Assembly: GCF_014645895.1 (NCBI RefSeq)
Contig: NZ_BMMP01000001.1
Span: 62,001-126,000, forward strand
DNA: 64,000 nt
Origin: Streptomyces daqingensis
GTDB taxonomy: Bacteria; Actinomycetota; Actinomycetes; Streptomycetales; Streptomycetaceae
Direction: 5' to 3'
Below, in pieces: positions 43,651-52,083 of this stretch; the first letter of the stretch is position 1, and the number at the start of each line of letters is the position of its first letter. Below the pieces are notes generated by a model. The model saw only the letters and a program-made list of their open reading frames with translations, was not told the origin of the DNA and ran no database searches. Position numbers and translations under genes: made by a program.

Positions 43651-44937
43651 CTAGCGGTAGAGGAAATACCGGCGGCGGGTGCGGTCGAAGTCGCGGACCT
43701 CGGACTCCCAGGCCGCGACGACCGCGTCCACCGTCTCGCCCGCGTCCAGCATCGTCCGCAGGCGGGTGGAACCGGACAGCTTGTCGATCCAGTACGGGCG
43801 GGGGTCGTTGTCCTTGCGCCATGCGAACTCGTCGTACTTCATGGCCTCCGCCAGCATCGCCACAGCCGTGGGGACGGCCCGGTAGCGGCGCGGGTCAGTG
43901 ATGTGCAGCTGCACCCCGGCGCACGTCTCGCCCTCGTGCTTGCTGAACGTCGGCACGAAGTAGCCCTCGCGGAAGCGGACCCCGGGCAGGCCGCGGGCGT
44001 TGAGCCGGTCGCTGTACTTGTAGTCGAGGTAGGGGGCGCCGATCAGCTCGAAGGGCCGTGTGGTCCCGCGGCCCTCGGAAAGGTTGGTGCCCTCGAAGTA
44101 GCCGGTTCCGGCGTAGGCGGTGGCGGTGTCGGGGAACGGCATGTTCGGCGACGGCGGCACCCAGGGGAGACCCGTCTCCTGGCCGGTCGCCTCCGGATCC
44201 AGACCGCGGGCGCGTACGACCTCCAGCTCGACCTTGCCGCCCTTGCCCTCCTTCGGCAGCAGCTCCCCGTTGAAGTAGCCGGCCAGCTCGCCGACCGTCA
44301 GGCCGTGCTGCTGGACGATGGGCTTCAGGCCCACGCCGGAGGTGTACTCCTCCGTCATCAGCGGCCCGTCCACCCGCCGTCCGCAGGGGTTGGGCCGGTC
44401 GAGGACGACGAAGGACGCACCGATGTCGCGGGCGGCGACCATCGCCTTGTACATCGTCCAGATGTAGGTGTAGAAGCGCACACCGACGTCCTGGATGTCG
44501 AAGACGACGGTGTCCGCTCCCGCCTTGCGGAAGAGCTTCGCCATCTTCGCGGCGTCCGCGCCGTACGCGTCGTAGACGGTCAGCCCCGTACGCGGGTCCT
44601 CGAACTCCGGCTCGGACTCGCCCGCCTGGGCGCTTCCGCGGAAGCCGTGCTCGGGGCCGAAGACCCCGACGACGTCGAGGCCCTCCGTGGCGGCCATGGA
44701 GTCCACGACGTGGCTGGTGTCCCGCAGAACGCCCGTGGGGTTGCTGACGACGCCGACCTTGCGGTCGCGCAGCATCTTCCAGCCGGCGGCCGCCGCGACG
44801 TCCGCGCCGGGCGTGACACGTCCGCCGCCGTGTCCGGGGGTGGCGGCGGACGCCGAACTGGCGGTCAGCAGCGGGGCGCCGAGGGCGGCAGCCGTGCCGC
44901 CGAGGAAGAGCGAACGGCGGGAGGGAGCGCTGGACAT
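43651..44937 (-). CDS. Tat-exported DUF1343 protein (NamZ-like exo-beta-N-acetylmuramidase)
   Basis: A 428-aa preprotein. Residues 1-35 are a twin-arginine signal (PSRRSLFLGGTAAALG, cleavage after ASSASA). The mature DUF1343 domain shows KVGVVSNPTGVLRD, VVGVFGPEHGFRGSAQAGES, FDIQDVGVRFYTYIWTMY, FVVLDRPNPCGR and PNMPFPDTATAYAGTGYFEG, all family hallmarks. Characterised NamZ enzymes release MurNAc from the non-reducing ends of peptidoglycan fragments, so a role in cell-wall turnover is likely. I chose ATG 44937 (AAGGA upstream). Confidence 0.9.
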   Translation of the reverse strand: MSSAPSRRSLFLGGTAAALGAPLLTASSASAATPGHGGGRVTPGADVAAAAGWKMLRDRKVGVVSNPTGVLRDTSHVVDSMAATEGLDVVGVFGPEHGFRGSAQAGESEPEFEDPRTGLTVYDAYGADAAKMAKLFRKAGADTVVFDIQDVGVRFYTYIWTMYKAMVAARDIGASFVVLDRPNPCGRRVDGPLMTEEYTSGVGLKPIVQQHGLTVGELAGYFNGELLPKEGKGGKVELEVVRARGLDPEATGQETGLPWVPPSPNMPFPDTATAYAGTGYFEGTNLSEGRGTTRPFELIGAPYLDYKYSDRLNARGLPGVRFREGYFVPTFSKHEGETCAGVQLHITDPRRYRAVPTAVAMLAEAMKYDEFAWRKDNDPRPYWIDKLSGSTRLRTMLDAGETVDAVVAAWESEVRDFDRTRRRYFLYR

Positions 44938-45076
44938 CGTGGACGTCCTTCCGGAGTCGGTCATTCGAGGGCACGGCTGAAGGGGCAAGTTATCCCACCG
45001 CCATGGTCGCTGCCAGAGTGTGCGCGCGCTGTCAGAGGTACGCGCAATGGCAGCCGCTGCTGCGAGGATGACCCGC

Positions 45077-45589
45077 ATGCCGAACGTCAATCTCACGCTC
45101 GTGCAGGGCGACATCACGGAACAGGCGGTGGACGCGGTGGTCAACGCCGCCAACTCCTCGCTGCTCGGCGGCGGGGGAGTGGACGGGGCCATCCACCGCA
45201 AGGGCGGCCCCGAGATCCTGGCCGAGTGCCGCAGCCTGCGCGAGAGCCGGTACACCGAGGGGCTTCCCACAGGCGAGGCCGTCGCCACGACGGCCGGCCT
45301 GCTTCAGGCCCGCTGGGTGATCCACACCGTCGGTCCCGTCTGGGCGAAGAGCGAGGACCGCTCGGAGCTGCTGGCGTCCTGCTACCGCCAGTCCCTGCGC
45401 GTCGCGCGGGAGCTGGGCGCCCGCACGGTCGCGTTCCCGGCGGTCTCGACCGGGATCTACGGCTGGCCCCTCGACGACGGCGCCCGTATCGCGGTGGCAA
45501 CGGCCCGGAGCGAGGGGGAGGGCTTCGAGGAGGTGCGGTTCGTGCTCTTCGACGAGCGCTCCTACGATGTCTTCGCGGCGGAGGTCTGA
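45077..45589 (+). CDS. Macrodomain protein (O-acetyl-ADP-ribose deacetylase type)
   Basis: A 170-aa stand-alone macrodomain. Ligand-binding loop 1 is [20 protein letters not shown] followed by [15 protein letters not shown]; loop 2 is [20 protein letters not shown]. These match YmdB/MacroD-type enzymes that hydrolyse O-acetyl-ADP-ribose or remove ADP-ribose from proteins. ATG 45077 is preceded by GAGGAT, which could serve as a ribosome site or as a leaderless -10 box; ATG 45068 adds three residues. Confidence 0.92.
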   Translation: MPNVNLTLVQGDITEQAVDAVVNAANSSLLGGGGVDGAIHRKGGPEILAECRSLRESRYTEGLPTGEAVATTAGLLQARWVIHTVGPVWAKSEDRSELLASCYRQSLRVARELGARTVAFPAVSTGIYGWPLDDGARIAVATARSEGEGFEEVRFVLFDERSYDVFAAEV

Positions 45590-45606
45590 GCAGCCGGCCG
45601 GTTCGC

Positions 45607-46758
45607 TCACCCGAGCGGGTCGATGAGCTCCATCGAGCGCAGGGCGGCAGAGAGGGCGAGCCCTTCACCGGAAGACTCCCCGCCCTCCTGTCTGTCCCCT
45701 TGCACGTCTGCCTGACCCTCCCGGTCACGCTCCCAGGAGGCGACGTCGACGGCGGTGTCGGTGAGTTTGACGGAGTGTTCGTCGCCGTGAACGGCCGCCT
45801 GTTCGAAGACCTCTTCGGGTGTGAGGCCGCGGGGCACCCGCAGCGGCGCCGTCCCGGACGGAGGGGCGTAGGCGGCGGTCACGGCGGCGGCGGCCGACCA
45901 CGCGGCGTGCAGGCTCGGCAGCCACAGCTCGCGCGGCAGCGCGGGCAGCGTGCGCAGCACGGCGTTGGGCGCGGTCGCGGCGTGGACGAGCATCACGGCT
46001 GAACCGTGGGCGTGGGTCGCGTAGCGGAGCGTCGCCGCCCGCACCGTGTCCTGGAGCAGCGCCCGGGCGTGCTCCGGGTCCTCGCCCTCCGGGACGGGCG
46101 CTGCCGGGAGCCGGCTGATCTGCGCCAGGCGCTCCCGGATGCCGCCGTCCTGGTCTTCGACCCGGGGCACAGCCGCCAGCCCGTCAGCGGGGGAGTCCAC
46201 GGCGGGGAGCGCCGTGACCTCCGGCAGCGGCTGGTGCCGGGCGGCCCAGTAGCCGAGTGCGTGGGCGAGTTCCGTGCGGCGCGGCTCCTGCGCGGACGAG
46301 TCCGCCGCCGCGCCGGCCGTACCGACTTCTCCGTCGAGGAGGGTACGGACGGCATGGCCGACCCGGATCACGCCGTGCGTCGCCGCGGCGGGAATGCCGG
46401 GCAGCAGGCGGGGCCACCACTGAGCGAGTACGTCCCGCCAGGGACGTTCCCGCAGGGCGTGCGTGAAGTAGAGCGTCCAGTCCGTCAGGCGGCGCGGGTC
46501 CCCCAGCGCGTCCGGCCAGCCGGCGTCCGTGACGGGGGAGGACGGCGAGGGCATGTCCTCCAGCTTGTCGCGGTAGCGGTCGATCCAATGGTGCACAAGG
46601 GGCGCCTGACCGTGCCGCACCAGTGCCTCCACCGCCATCGGCGCGTGGTTGCTGAGCCAGCCGTCGCGTTCCGGGCCGCTCGAGTGCAGCCGCTGCAGGG
46701 CCTCGTCGAGTGTTCCGCTGGTGTCGCTTCCGCTGCTGTCGCCACTCCGGATGTTCAT
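45607..46758 (-). CDS. Questin-oxidase-family (DUF4243) protein
   Basis: A 383-aa helical protein. The family opening is seen as LDEALQRLHSSGPERDGWLS followed by NHAPMAVEALVRHGQAPLVH. Further on are WTLYFTHALRERPWRDVLAQ, WWPRLLPGIPAAATHGVIRV and LGYWAARHQPLP, typical of AflY/questin oxidase relatives. In fungi the family performs Baeyer-Villiger-type ring opening; the bacterial role is unknown. A TAGCGT box 7 bases before the ATG suggests a leaderless start. It follows lutC by 139 bases on the same strand. Confidence 0.8.
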   Translation of the reverse strand: MNIRSGDSSGSDTSGTLDEALQRLHSSGPERDGWLSNHAPMAVEALVRHGQAPLVHHWIDRYRDKLEDMPSPSSPVTDAGWPDALGDPRRLTDWTLYFTHALRERPWRDVLAQWWPRLLPGIPAAATHGVIRVGHAVRTLLDGEVGTAGAAADSSAQEPRRTELAHALGYWAARHQPLPEVTALPAVDSPADGLAAVPRVEDQDGGIRERLAQISRLPAAPVPEGEDPEHARALLQDTVRAATLRYATHAHGSAVMLVHAATAPNAVLRTLPALPRELWLPSLHAAWSAAAAVTAAYAPPSGTAPLRVPRGLTPEEVFEQAAVHGDEHSVKLTDTAVDVASWERDREGQADVQGDRQEGGESSGEGLALSAALRSMELIDPLG

Positions 46759-46897
46759 GCCGGTGACGCTAGGTGCGCATCGTCCGGTGCGTAACGGCCG
46801 TGCGTCCTACACCTCCCGGCGGGGCGGCCGGTGGGACGGAGGGCGGAGGGCCTCGGTCACGCGAGCGGCGCGGCAGCGCGGCGCGGGCTGACAGCCC

Positions 46898-47548
46898 CTA
46901 GCCGGCGCCCGGCGAGCTGATCACGACGTCGAGGCGGCGCGGCCCGTGCACGCCCTCCACCCGGTCGAGTTCGATGTCGCTGGTGGCGGAGGGCCCCGAG
47001 ATCCAGGTCTGAGGGCGGGCGGGGTCGAGCCTGCTGAGTGCCTGCGGCACCGAATCGACGACCTGTGAGGGCGCGTGGACGACGCAGATGTGGTGGTCCG
47101 GCACGAGCGAGATGCGGCGCCTGCCCTGGTCCTCGCCGGCGTCGAGCACGATGGTCCCGGTCTCGGCGACGGCGACCGCGCAGCCGGTCACGACGCTGTC
47201 CACGGCGTCGAGGTCGCGCGGCGACTGGCCCGCCGAGTCGGCGACGCGTTCGACGTCGCCGGGAAGCCACCCGTCGGGCACCGCCCACGGCGCGACGACC
47301 CTGCGGGCCCCGCGATCCCGCAGCAGGCGCCCGATCACCACCGGCAGCTCCGTGGACGCGCAGCGGTGCACCACGGCGCGGTAGTCGCTCAGGTTCTCGG
47401 CGAGGAGGTCGATGCGCTGGGCGTCGTTGCGGACGGCGTGGCGCTGCCAGTAGTCGCGCGGGACGTGCGTCTCCTCCGGCCCTCCGTCGCGCGGAACGTC
47501 GGCGAGTGCGCGCCGGATCCGGGAGAGGACGATGTCGCGGCTGTTCAC
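46898..47548 (-). CDS. lutC: Lactate utilization protein C (LUD domain)
   Basis: A 216-aa LUD-domain protein, the third subunit of the LutABC L-lactate oxidase system. It shows VVHRCASTELPVVIGRLLRD, AVAETGTIVLDAGEDQGRRR and LVPDHHICVVHAPSQVVDSV, the usual LutC landmarks. The start is GTG 47548 behind AAGGAG, overlapping the lutB stop by 4 bases. Confidence 0.93.
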   Translation of the reverse strand: MNSRDIVLSRIRRALADVPRDGGPEETHVPRDYWQRHAVRNDAQRIDLLAENLSDYRAVVHRCASTELPVVIGRLLRDRGARRVVAPWAVPDGWLPGDVERVADSAGQSPRDLDAVDSVVTGCAVAVAETGTIVLDAGEDQGRRRISLVPDHHICVVHAPSQVVDSVPQALSRLDPARPQTWISGPSATSDIELDRVEGVHGPRRLDVVISSPGAG

Positions 47549-49059
47549 TCTGCGCTCTCCTTCCCCGTACGCGGGGCGTCGCTTCCGCCGCCGTCCCGAC
47601 GGGTGTGCCGCCACCAGTCACGGAAGGACTGCGGGGCGGGGCGGGGCAGGTCGCGGCTGGCGGACCAGGCCTTGCCCGCGGCGGTGACGGGCAGGCGCCG
47701 GGGCGTGAACCGGCGGCCGCGGGCGGCGAGCCGCTGCCCGGCCCGCATGGCCCGCGGGTGGTCGAACGCCCATCGCGCGGCGCGCATCAGGGCTCTTTCG
47801 GCGGCGTGCCCCTTCGCGGGCTTGATCTTGGTCTTCTGGCCGCGGACCACGGCGGTGCCGCCCTCCACGACCCGCTCACGCAGGTGCACCAGGACCTCGG
47901 GGATGTCGATCGCGACGGGGCAGACCTCGTAGCAGGCGCCGCACAGCGACGACGCGTACGGCAGGGAGGCGTCCAAGTCGCTCTGCACACCGCGAAGTTG
48001 CGGGGTGAGGATCGCGCCGATGGGCCCGGGGTAGGGAGAACCGTAGGCGTGGCCGCCCGCGCGCTCGTACACCGGGCAGACGTTGAGGCAGGCCGAGCAG
48101 CGGATGCAGCGCAGCGCCTGCCGTCCGACGGTGTCGGCGAGGGCGTCGGTGCGGCCGTTGTCGAGCAGCACGAGGTGGAAGGCGGAGGGGCCGTCGTCGT
48201 CCGTCGTTCCCGTCCACGTCGAGGTGTAGGGATTCATCCGCTCCGCGGTCGAGGAGCGCGGCAGGGTCTGCAGGAACACCTCGAGGTCCTGCCAGGTGGG
48301 CACCAGCTTCTCGATTCCGACGACCGAGATCAGCGTCTCGGGGAGGGTCAGGCACATTCGGCCGTTCCCCTCGGACTCGACGACGACGAGGGTGCCCGTC
48401 TCGGCGACCATGAAGTTCGCGCCGGAGATGCCGACCTTGGCGGAGAGGAACTTCTCGCGCAGGTGGAGCCGTGCCGCCTCGGCGAGTTCCGCGGGGTCGT
48501 CGCTCAGGCCCTCGGGGGCGGCGCGGCCCCAACTGCCCATCTGCTTGCGGAAGATGTCGCGGATCTGGTCGCGGTTGCGGTGGATGGCGGGGACCAGGAT
48601 GTGCGAGGGCAGATCGTCGCCTAGCTGGACGATCAGCTCGGCGAGGTCGGTCTCGTAGGCGGAGATGCCCGCCTTCGCGAGTGCCTCGTTGAGGCCGATC
48701 TCCTGCGTGGCCATGGACTTGACCTTGACGACCTCGCTCTCGCCCGTCTCGCGGACGAGTTCCGTCACGATCCGGTTGGCGTCGTCCGCGTCGGCCGCCC
48801 AGTGGACGACGCCGCCCGCGGCGGTCACGGCCGCCTCCAACTGCTCCAGGTAGTGGTCGAGATGGCGCAGCGTACGTTCTTTCAGCGCCGCGCCCGCCTC
48901 CCGCAACTCCGCCCAGTCGCCCAGCTCTTCGACGGCCTGGGCGCGCTTGGCCCGGATGGTGTGCGTCGCGTGCCGCAGGTTCCCGCGCAGCCGCATGTCG
49001 CGGGTGGAGTCCGCGGCCGCCCGGGGGAAGGACGGCATGCCCAGATACGTGCCGCTCAC
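47545..49059 (-). CDS. lutB: Lactate utilization iron-sulfur protein B
   Basis: A 504-aa protein. An N-terminal LUD-like domain (KVKSMATQEIGLNEALAKAG, VGISGANFMVAETGTLVVVE) is followed by two 4Fe-4S motifs, CIRCSACLNVCPVY and CGACYEVCPVAIDIPEVLVH, and a basic C-terminal tail. It is the electron-transfer subunit of LutABC. The start is GTG 49059 (GAGGAGG upstream), overlapping the lutA stop by 4 bases; the open frame that continues to 49914 runs antisense-free across lutA in another frame and is spurious. Confidence 0.94.
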   Translation of the reverse strand: MSGTYLGMPSFPRAAADSTRDMRLRGNLRHATHTIRAKRAQAVEELGDWAELREAGAALKERTLRHLDHYLEQLEAAVTAAGGVVHWAADADDANRIVTELVRETGESEVVKVKSMATQEIGLNEALAKAGISAYETDLAELIVQLGDDLPSHILVPAIHRNRDQIRDIFRKQMGSWGRAAPEGLSDDPAELAEAARLHLREKFLSAKVGISGANFMVAETGTLVVVESEGNGRMCLTLPETLISVVGIEKLVPTWQDLEVFLQTLPRSSTAERMNPYTSTWTGTTDDDGPSAFHLVLLDNGRTDALADTVGRQALRCIRCSACLNVCPVYERAGGHAYGSPYPGPIGAILTPQLRGVQSDLDASLPYASSLCGACYEVCPVAIDIPEVLVHLRERVVEGGTAVVRGQKTKIKPAKGHAAERALMRAARWAFDHPRAMRAGQRLAARGRRFTPRRLPVTAAGKAWSASRDLPRPAPQSFRDWWRHTRRDGGGSDAPRTGKESAE

Positions 49060-49772
49060 CGTGCTGCCTCCTCGGTGCTCGCCAGGATCTCCGCGAGGTG
49101 CACGGGCCGCACCGCCGAGCCGCGGCGTGAGAGGACCCCGCCGATGTGCATCAGGCAGGAGTTGTCGACGGTGCAGACGGCCTCGGCGTCGGTCTCCTCG
49201 ATGTGCCGCGCCTTGTCCGCGCCCATCGCGGCGGAGACGTCGGGGTTCTTCACGGCGAAGGTGCCGCCGAAGCCGCAGCACTCCTCGGCGCCCTCCAGCT
49301 CCCGCAGCCGCAGCCCCTCCACGGCCTCCAGCAGGCGCCTCGGCCGGTCGCCGAGGCCGAGCATCCGCAGCCCGTGGCAGGTGGGGTGGTAGGTCACGGT
49401 GTGCGGGTAGTACGCGCCGACGTCCGTCACGCCGAGCACGTCCACCAGGAACTCCGTCAGCTCGTACGTGGCCGCCATGGGGCCCGCGACGTCCTCGGCG
49501 CCCAGGCGGGGGTAGTTCTCCCGCACCATCGCGGCGCACGAGCCGGACGGAACGACGATGTAGTCGTAACCCTCGAAGACCCGTGCGTAGCGGCGGGCGA
49601 GGGGTTCGGCCTCCCGCCGGTAGCCGGTGTTGAACTGCGGCTGCCCGCAGCAGCTCTGGCCCTGAGGGAAGTCCACCTCCACGCCCAGCCGCTCGAGAAG
49701 GGCGACGACTGCCTGCCCGGTGCCGGGATAGAGCGTGTCGTTGATGCAAGTGATGAAGAGTGCGACCCGCAC
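49056..49772 (-). CDS. lutA: Lactate utilization protein A (CCG domains)
   Basis: A 238-aa protein of two cysteine-rich CCG domains: SCCGQPQFNTGYR with the preceding FITCIN, and TYHPTCHGLRMLG with ECCGFGGTFAVKNP. This is the first gene of lutABC, which oxidises L-lactate to pyruvate. The start is GTG 49772 with GAGGAG upstream. A hairpin lies about 40 bases before the start. No LutR/LldR regulator or lactate permease is adjacent. Confidence 0.94.
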   Translation of the reverse strand: MRVALFITCINDTLYPGTGQAVVALLERLGVEVDFPQGQSCCGQPQFNTGYRREAEPLARRYARVFEGYDYIVVPSGSCAAMVRENYPRLGAEDVAGPMAATYELTEFLVDVLGVTDVGAYYPHTVTYHPTCHGLRMLGLGDRPRRLLEAVEGLRLRELEGAEECCGFGGTFAVKNPDVSAAMGADKARHIEETDAEAVCTVDNSCLMHIGGVLSRRGSAVRPVHLAEILASTEEAAR

Positions 49773-50084
49773 GGCTCTCCTCGCTCTGCTCGGCTGTGTC
49801 CGCGGTCGCCGCGCCGGTCTTCTCCGGCGCGGACGCGGACGGCCGAGTGCCCGGGCCGGCGTTCGGCAGCCGCGCCACGGGAGGGTTCGTACGTCCGCAG
49901 GGGCAGGGTGTCATACAGCAGCCGTGCGACCTCCCCCCTCGTCATGTCCCGTCACGCTCCGTCGGGCGGGCCGCCGCGCAGTGTCACGCGTGCCCGGCCA
50001 CGCGCCGCCGAACCGCGGCCCCGGCCGCACACACGACGGCGCCGCCCGCCGGGGGACCGGGGGCGGCGCCGCTGGGGACGTACG
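49773..50084. other. lutA leader region with hairpin; terminator of the small-peptide gene
   Basis: No conventional gene is seen. CGCGCCGG (49810-49817) and CCGGCGCG (49824-49831) form a perfect 8-bp hairpin with a 6-nt loop in the presumed lutA leader. The distal end carries the terminator at 50038-50070. The lut promoter is probably between these but no clear box is visible. Confidence 0.45.
50038..50070 (-). terminator. Terminator of the 19-aa peptide gene
   Basis: GGCGCCGCCC (50038-50047) is perfectly complementary to GGGCGGCGCC (50061-50070), with a 13-nt loop. It starts 15 bases after the stop codon at 50085 (minus strand), which isolates the tiny gene from lutABC. Confidence 0.75.
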
Positions 50085-50144
50085 TCAGACGAGCCAGCCG
50101 ACATAGTGGGCGAGACAGGCCAGCGCGTTGGTGATGACGTTCAT
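50085..50144 (-). CDS. 19-residue hydrophobic peptide gene
   Basis: Twenty codons including stop encode MNVITNALACLAHYVGWLV. A perfect AAGGAG ribosome site lies 10 bases before the ATG, and a 10-bp hairpin terminator lies 15 bases after the stop, so the gene has its own translation and termination signals. The peptide is almost wholly hydrophobic and uncharged, long enough to span or insert in a membrane. It is too short for usual gene finders. It does not read into lutA. Possible roles: membrane peptide, toxin-like peptide or signal; I do not recognise it. Confidence 0.6.
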   Translation of the reverse strand: MNVITNALACLAHYVGWLV

Positions 50145-50265
50145 GAAGTGCGTTCTCCTTGTATTCCTGATGGGACAACTCACCGGCCAGCGTGGGACGT
50201 TGAGCCGGGCGCCGCGTGGTCTGCAGCCCGCCGCCTGCGCCACGCAAGCATCTCCGAGCGCAGGG

Positions 50266-51432
50266 TCACCCCGGCCGGAATTCCGTCGCGGCCACACCTT
50301 CGGACGAACGGCCGCTTCCTTGTTCGGGCACCGCTGTCGGCTCCTCAACTTCGTTGTAAGAGCGGTCCGTTGGCGTCCCGTCGAGGAGACGCAGCACCTC
50401 GCGGGCGGCAGCCCGGCCGGCCCGTCCGGCGCCGACGGTGCTCGCCGAAGGGCCGTAACCGACCAGGTGGACGCGGGGATCGGCGGCCGCTCGCGTTCCG
50501 TCCAGGCGGATGCCCCCGCCCGGCTCGCGCAGCCGCAGCGGGGCCAGGTGGCCGACGGCAGGCCGGAATCCCGTCGCCCAGAGCAGGGTGTCCGCCCGCA
50601 TGCGGCGCCCGTCGCTCCACTCGACGCCGTCCGGCAGGATGCGCTCGAACATCGGCTGCCGCGCCAGTACGCCGCGCTCGCGGGCCTCGCGCATCGCCTC
50701 GGTCATGGGCAGGCCCGTCACGGACACCACGCTCTGCGGCGGCAGGCCGCGCCGCACGCGGTCGGCGACGAGAGCGACCGCCGCGCGGCCCTGGTCCTCG
50801 GTGAACGGGCCCTCGCGGAAGACCGGTTCGCGCCGCGTGACCCACGCCGTCCCGGCCGCCACCTCCGCGACCTCCAGCAGGTGCTGCACGGCGGACGTGC
50901 CGCCCCCGATCACGACGACGTGCTTGTCCGTGAACGCGCCGGAGTGCGGTCCGGGATAGTCGGCGGTGTGCAGCTGGCGTCCGAGGAAGTCCTCGCCGCC
51001 CGGGTAGCGGGGACGGAAGGGGCGGTCCCAGGTGCCCGTCGCGTTGATCAGCGCACGGGTCGTCCAGGTGCGCCGGGACGTCTCCACACGCAGCCTCCCG
51101 TCCCCGGCCTCCCGCACGGAGCGCACGTGCACGGGGCGCCGTACCTCCAGGCCGAAGGCGCGCTCGTAGTCCGCGAAGTACCCGCCGATGACCTCGGACG
51201 ACGGGCGGCCGGGGTCGGCGCCGGCCAGCTCCATGCCGGGCAGGGAGTGCATCCCGTGGACCCGTCCGTAGGTCAGCGTCGGCCAGCGGAACTGCCAGGC
51301 GCCCCCGGGTCGGGGCGCGTGGTCGAGCACCACGAAGTCCCGCCCCGGAACGAGACCGAGGCGCCGCAGATGGAAGGCGCTCGACAGCCCCGCCTGCCCC
51401 GCTCCCGCCACCACCACCGAGACGTCGTCCAT
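50266..51432 (-). CDS. Flavin-containing monooxygenase-like NAD(P)-binding protein
   Basis: A 388-aa protein of the CzcO/group B flavoprotein type. The FAD Rossmann motif is VVVAGAGQAGLSSAFHLRRL at the N-terminus, followed by the PGGAWQFRWPTL segment. The NAD(P) Rossmann motif is HVVVIGGGTSAVQHLLEV near residue 170. The conserved ATGFRP-type motif appears as LLWATGFRPAVGHLAPL. It probably oxygenates a small hydrophobic or sulfur/nitrogen-containing substrate. I chose ATG 51432; the frame continues to 51975 antisense to the YjbQ gene, which I reject. Confidence 0.88.
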   Translation of the reverse strand: MDDVSVVVAGAGQAGLSSAFHLRRLGLVPGRDFVVLDHAPRPGGAWQFRWPTLTYGRVHGMHSLPGMELAGADPGRPSSEVIGGYFADYERAFGLEVRRPVHVRSVREAGDGRLRVETSRRTWTTRALINATGTWDRPFRPRYPGGEDFLGRQLHTADYPGPHSGAFTDKHVVVIGGGTSAVQHLLEVAEVAAGTAWVTRREPVFREGPFTEDQGRAAVALVADRVRRGLPPQSVVSVTGLPMTEAMREARERGVLARQPMFERILPDGVEWSDGRRMRADTLLWATGFRPAVGHLAPLRLREPGGGIRLDGTRAAADPRVHLVGYGPSASTVGAGRAGRAAAREVLRLLDGTPTDRSYNEVEEPTAVPEQGSGRSSEGVAATEFRPG

Positions 51433-51481
51433 ACCTGTGCGAACGATGTGGGGGCCCCGGGCCTTCCCGGCGTCCGCGAGG

Positions 51482-51487
51482 CAGGAT
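51482..51487 (+). promoter_or_regulatory. Leaderless -10 box for the YjbQ gene
   Basis: CAGGAT ends 6 bases before ATG 51494. The intervening GGAGGC abuts the ATG too closely to serve as a normal ribosome site. Confidence 0.45.
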
Positions 51488-51493
51488 GGAGGC

Positions 51494-51928
51494 ATGACCG
51501 ACGCCGACGCCAGCACCCTCCGCACCCGCCTGCTGAACATCACCACCGGCTCGCGGGAGACCGTGACCGACCTCACAGGCGACTGCGAGTCCTTCCTGCG
51601 CGAAGCCGCCGCGGGCCGCGACGGCCTGCTGAACGTCTTCGTGCCGCACGCCACCGCCGGCATCGCGATCCTGGAGACGGGGGCGGGCAGCGACGACGAC
51701 CTGCTCGCCGCGCTCCGGGACCTGCTGCCCGCCGACGACCGCTGGCGCCACCGGCACGGCAGTCCGGGCCACGGACGGGACCACGTGCTGCCGGCCGTCG
51801 TGCCGCCGCACGCCACGCTGCCGGTGATCGGCGGCGCGCTCGAACTCGGCACATGGCAGTCCGTCTGCCTCGTCGACACCAACCGCGACAACCCGCAGCG
51901 GAAGGTCCGGCTCTCCTTCCTCGGCTGA
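51494..51928 (+). CDS. YjbQ/UPF0047 family protein
   Basis: A 144-aa protein of the secondary thiamine-phosphate synthase (YjbQ) family. It shows LNVFVPHATAGIAILETGAG, the His-rich segment RHRHGSPGHGRDHVLPAVVP, and LGTWQSVCLVDTNRDNPQRK. The family is small and highly conserved, but its true physiological role is still unsettled. It is divergent from the monooxygenase by 61 bases. Confidence 0.93.
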   Translation: MTDADASTLRTRLLNITTGSRETVTDLTGDCESFLREAAAGRDGLLNVFVPHATAGIAILETGAGSDDDLLAALRDLLPADDRWRHRHGSPGHGRDHVLPAVVPPHATLPVIGGALELGTWQSVCLVDTNRDNPQRKVRLSFLG

Positions 51929-52083
51929 CCTGGCACCGGGCAGGCGGCGGGCCGGTCCGTCGTCACGAACCGCACGGCCGCCGGGCCCGCCCACGTCGCT
52001 CCGCGCTCAACTGCCGTGCACGGGCGCGCTGTTCGGGAACAACAGCCTTCGGTCGGCGCACATGCCGCGTCCCGCGCGCGCCC

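Noticed and set aside
49060..49914. Upstream extension of lutB across lutA
   Set aside because: The extra frame overlaps the strongly conserved lutA on the same strand and is a high-GC shadow; lutB has a proper GTG and ribosome site at 49059.
51946..51991. GGCGGGCC / GGCCCGCC inverted repeat after the YjbQ gene
   Set aside because: Only 8 bp with a 30-base loop; too weak in such GC-rich DNA to call a terminator.
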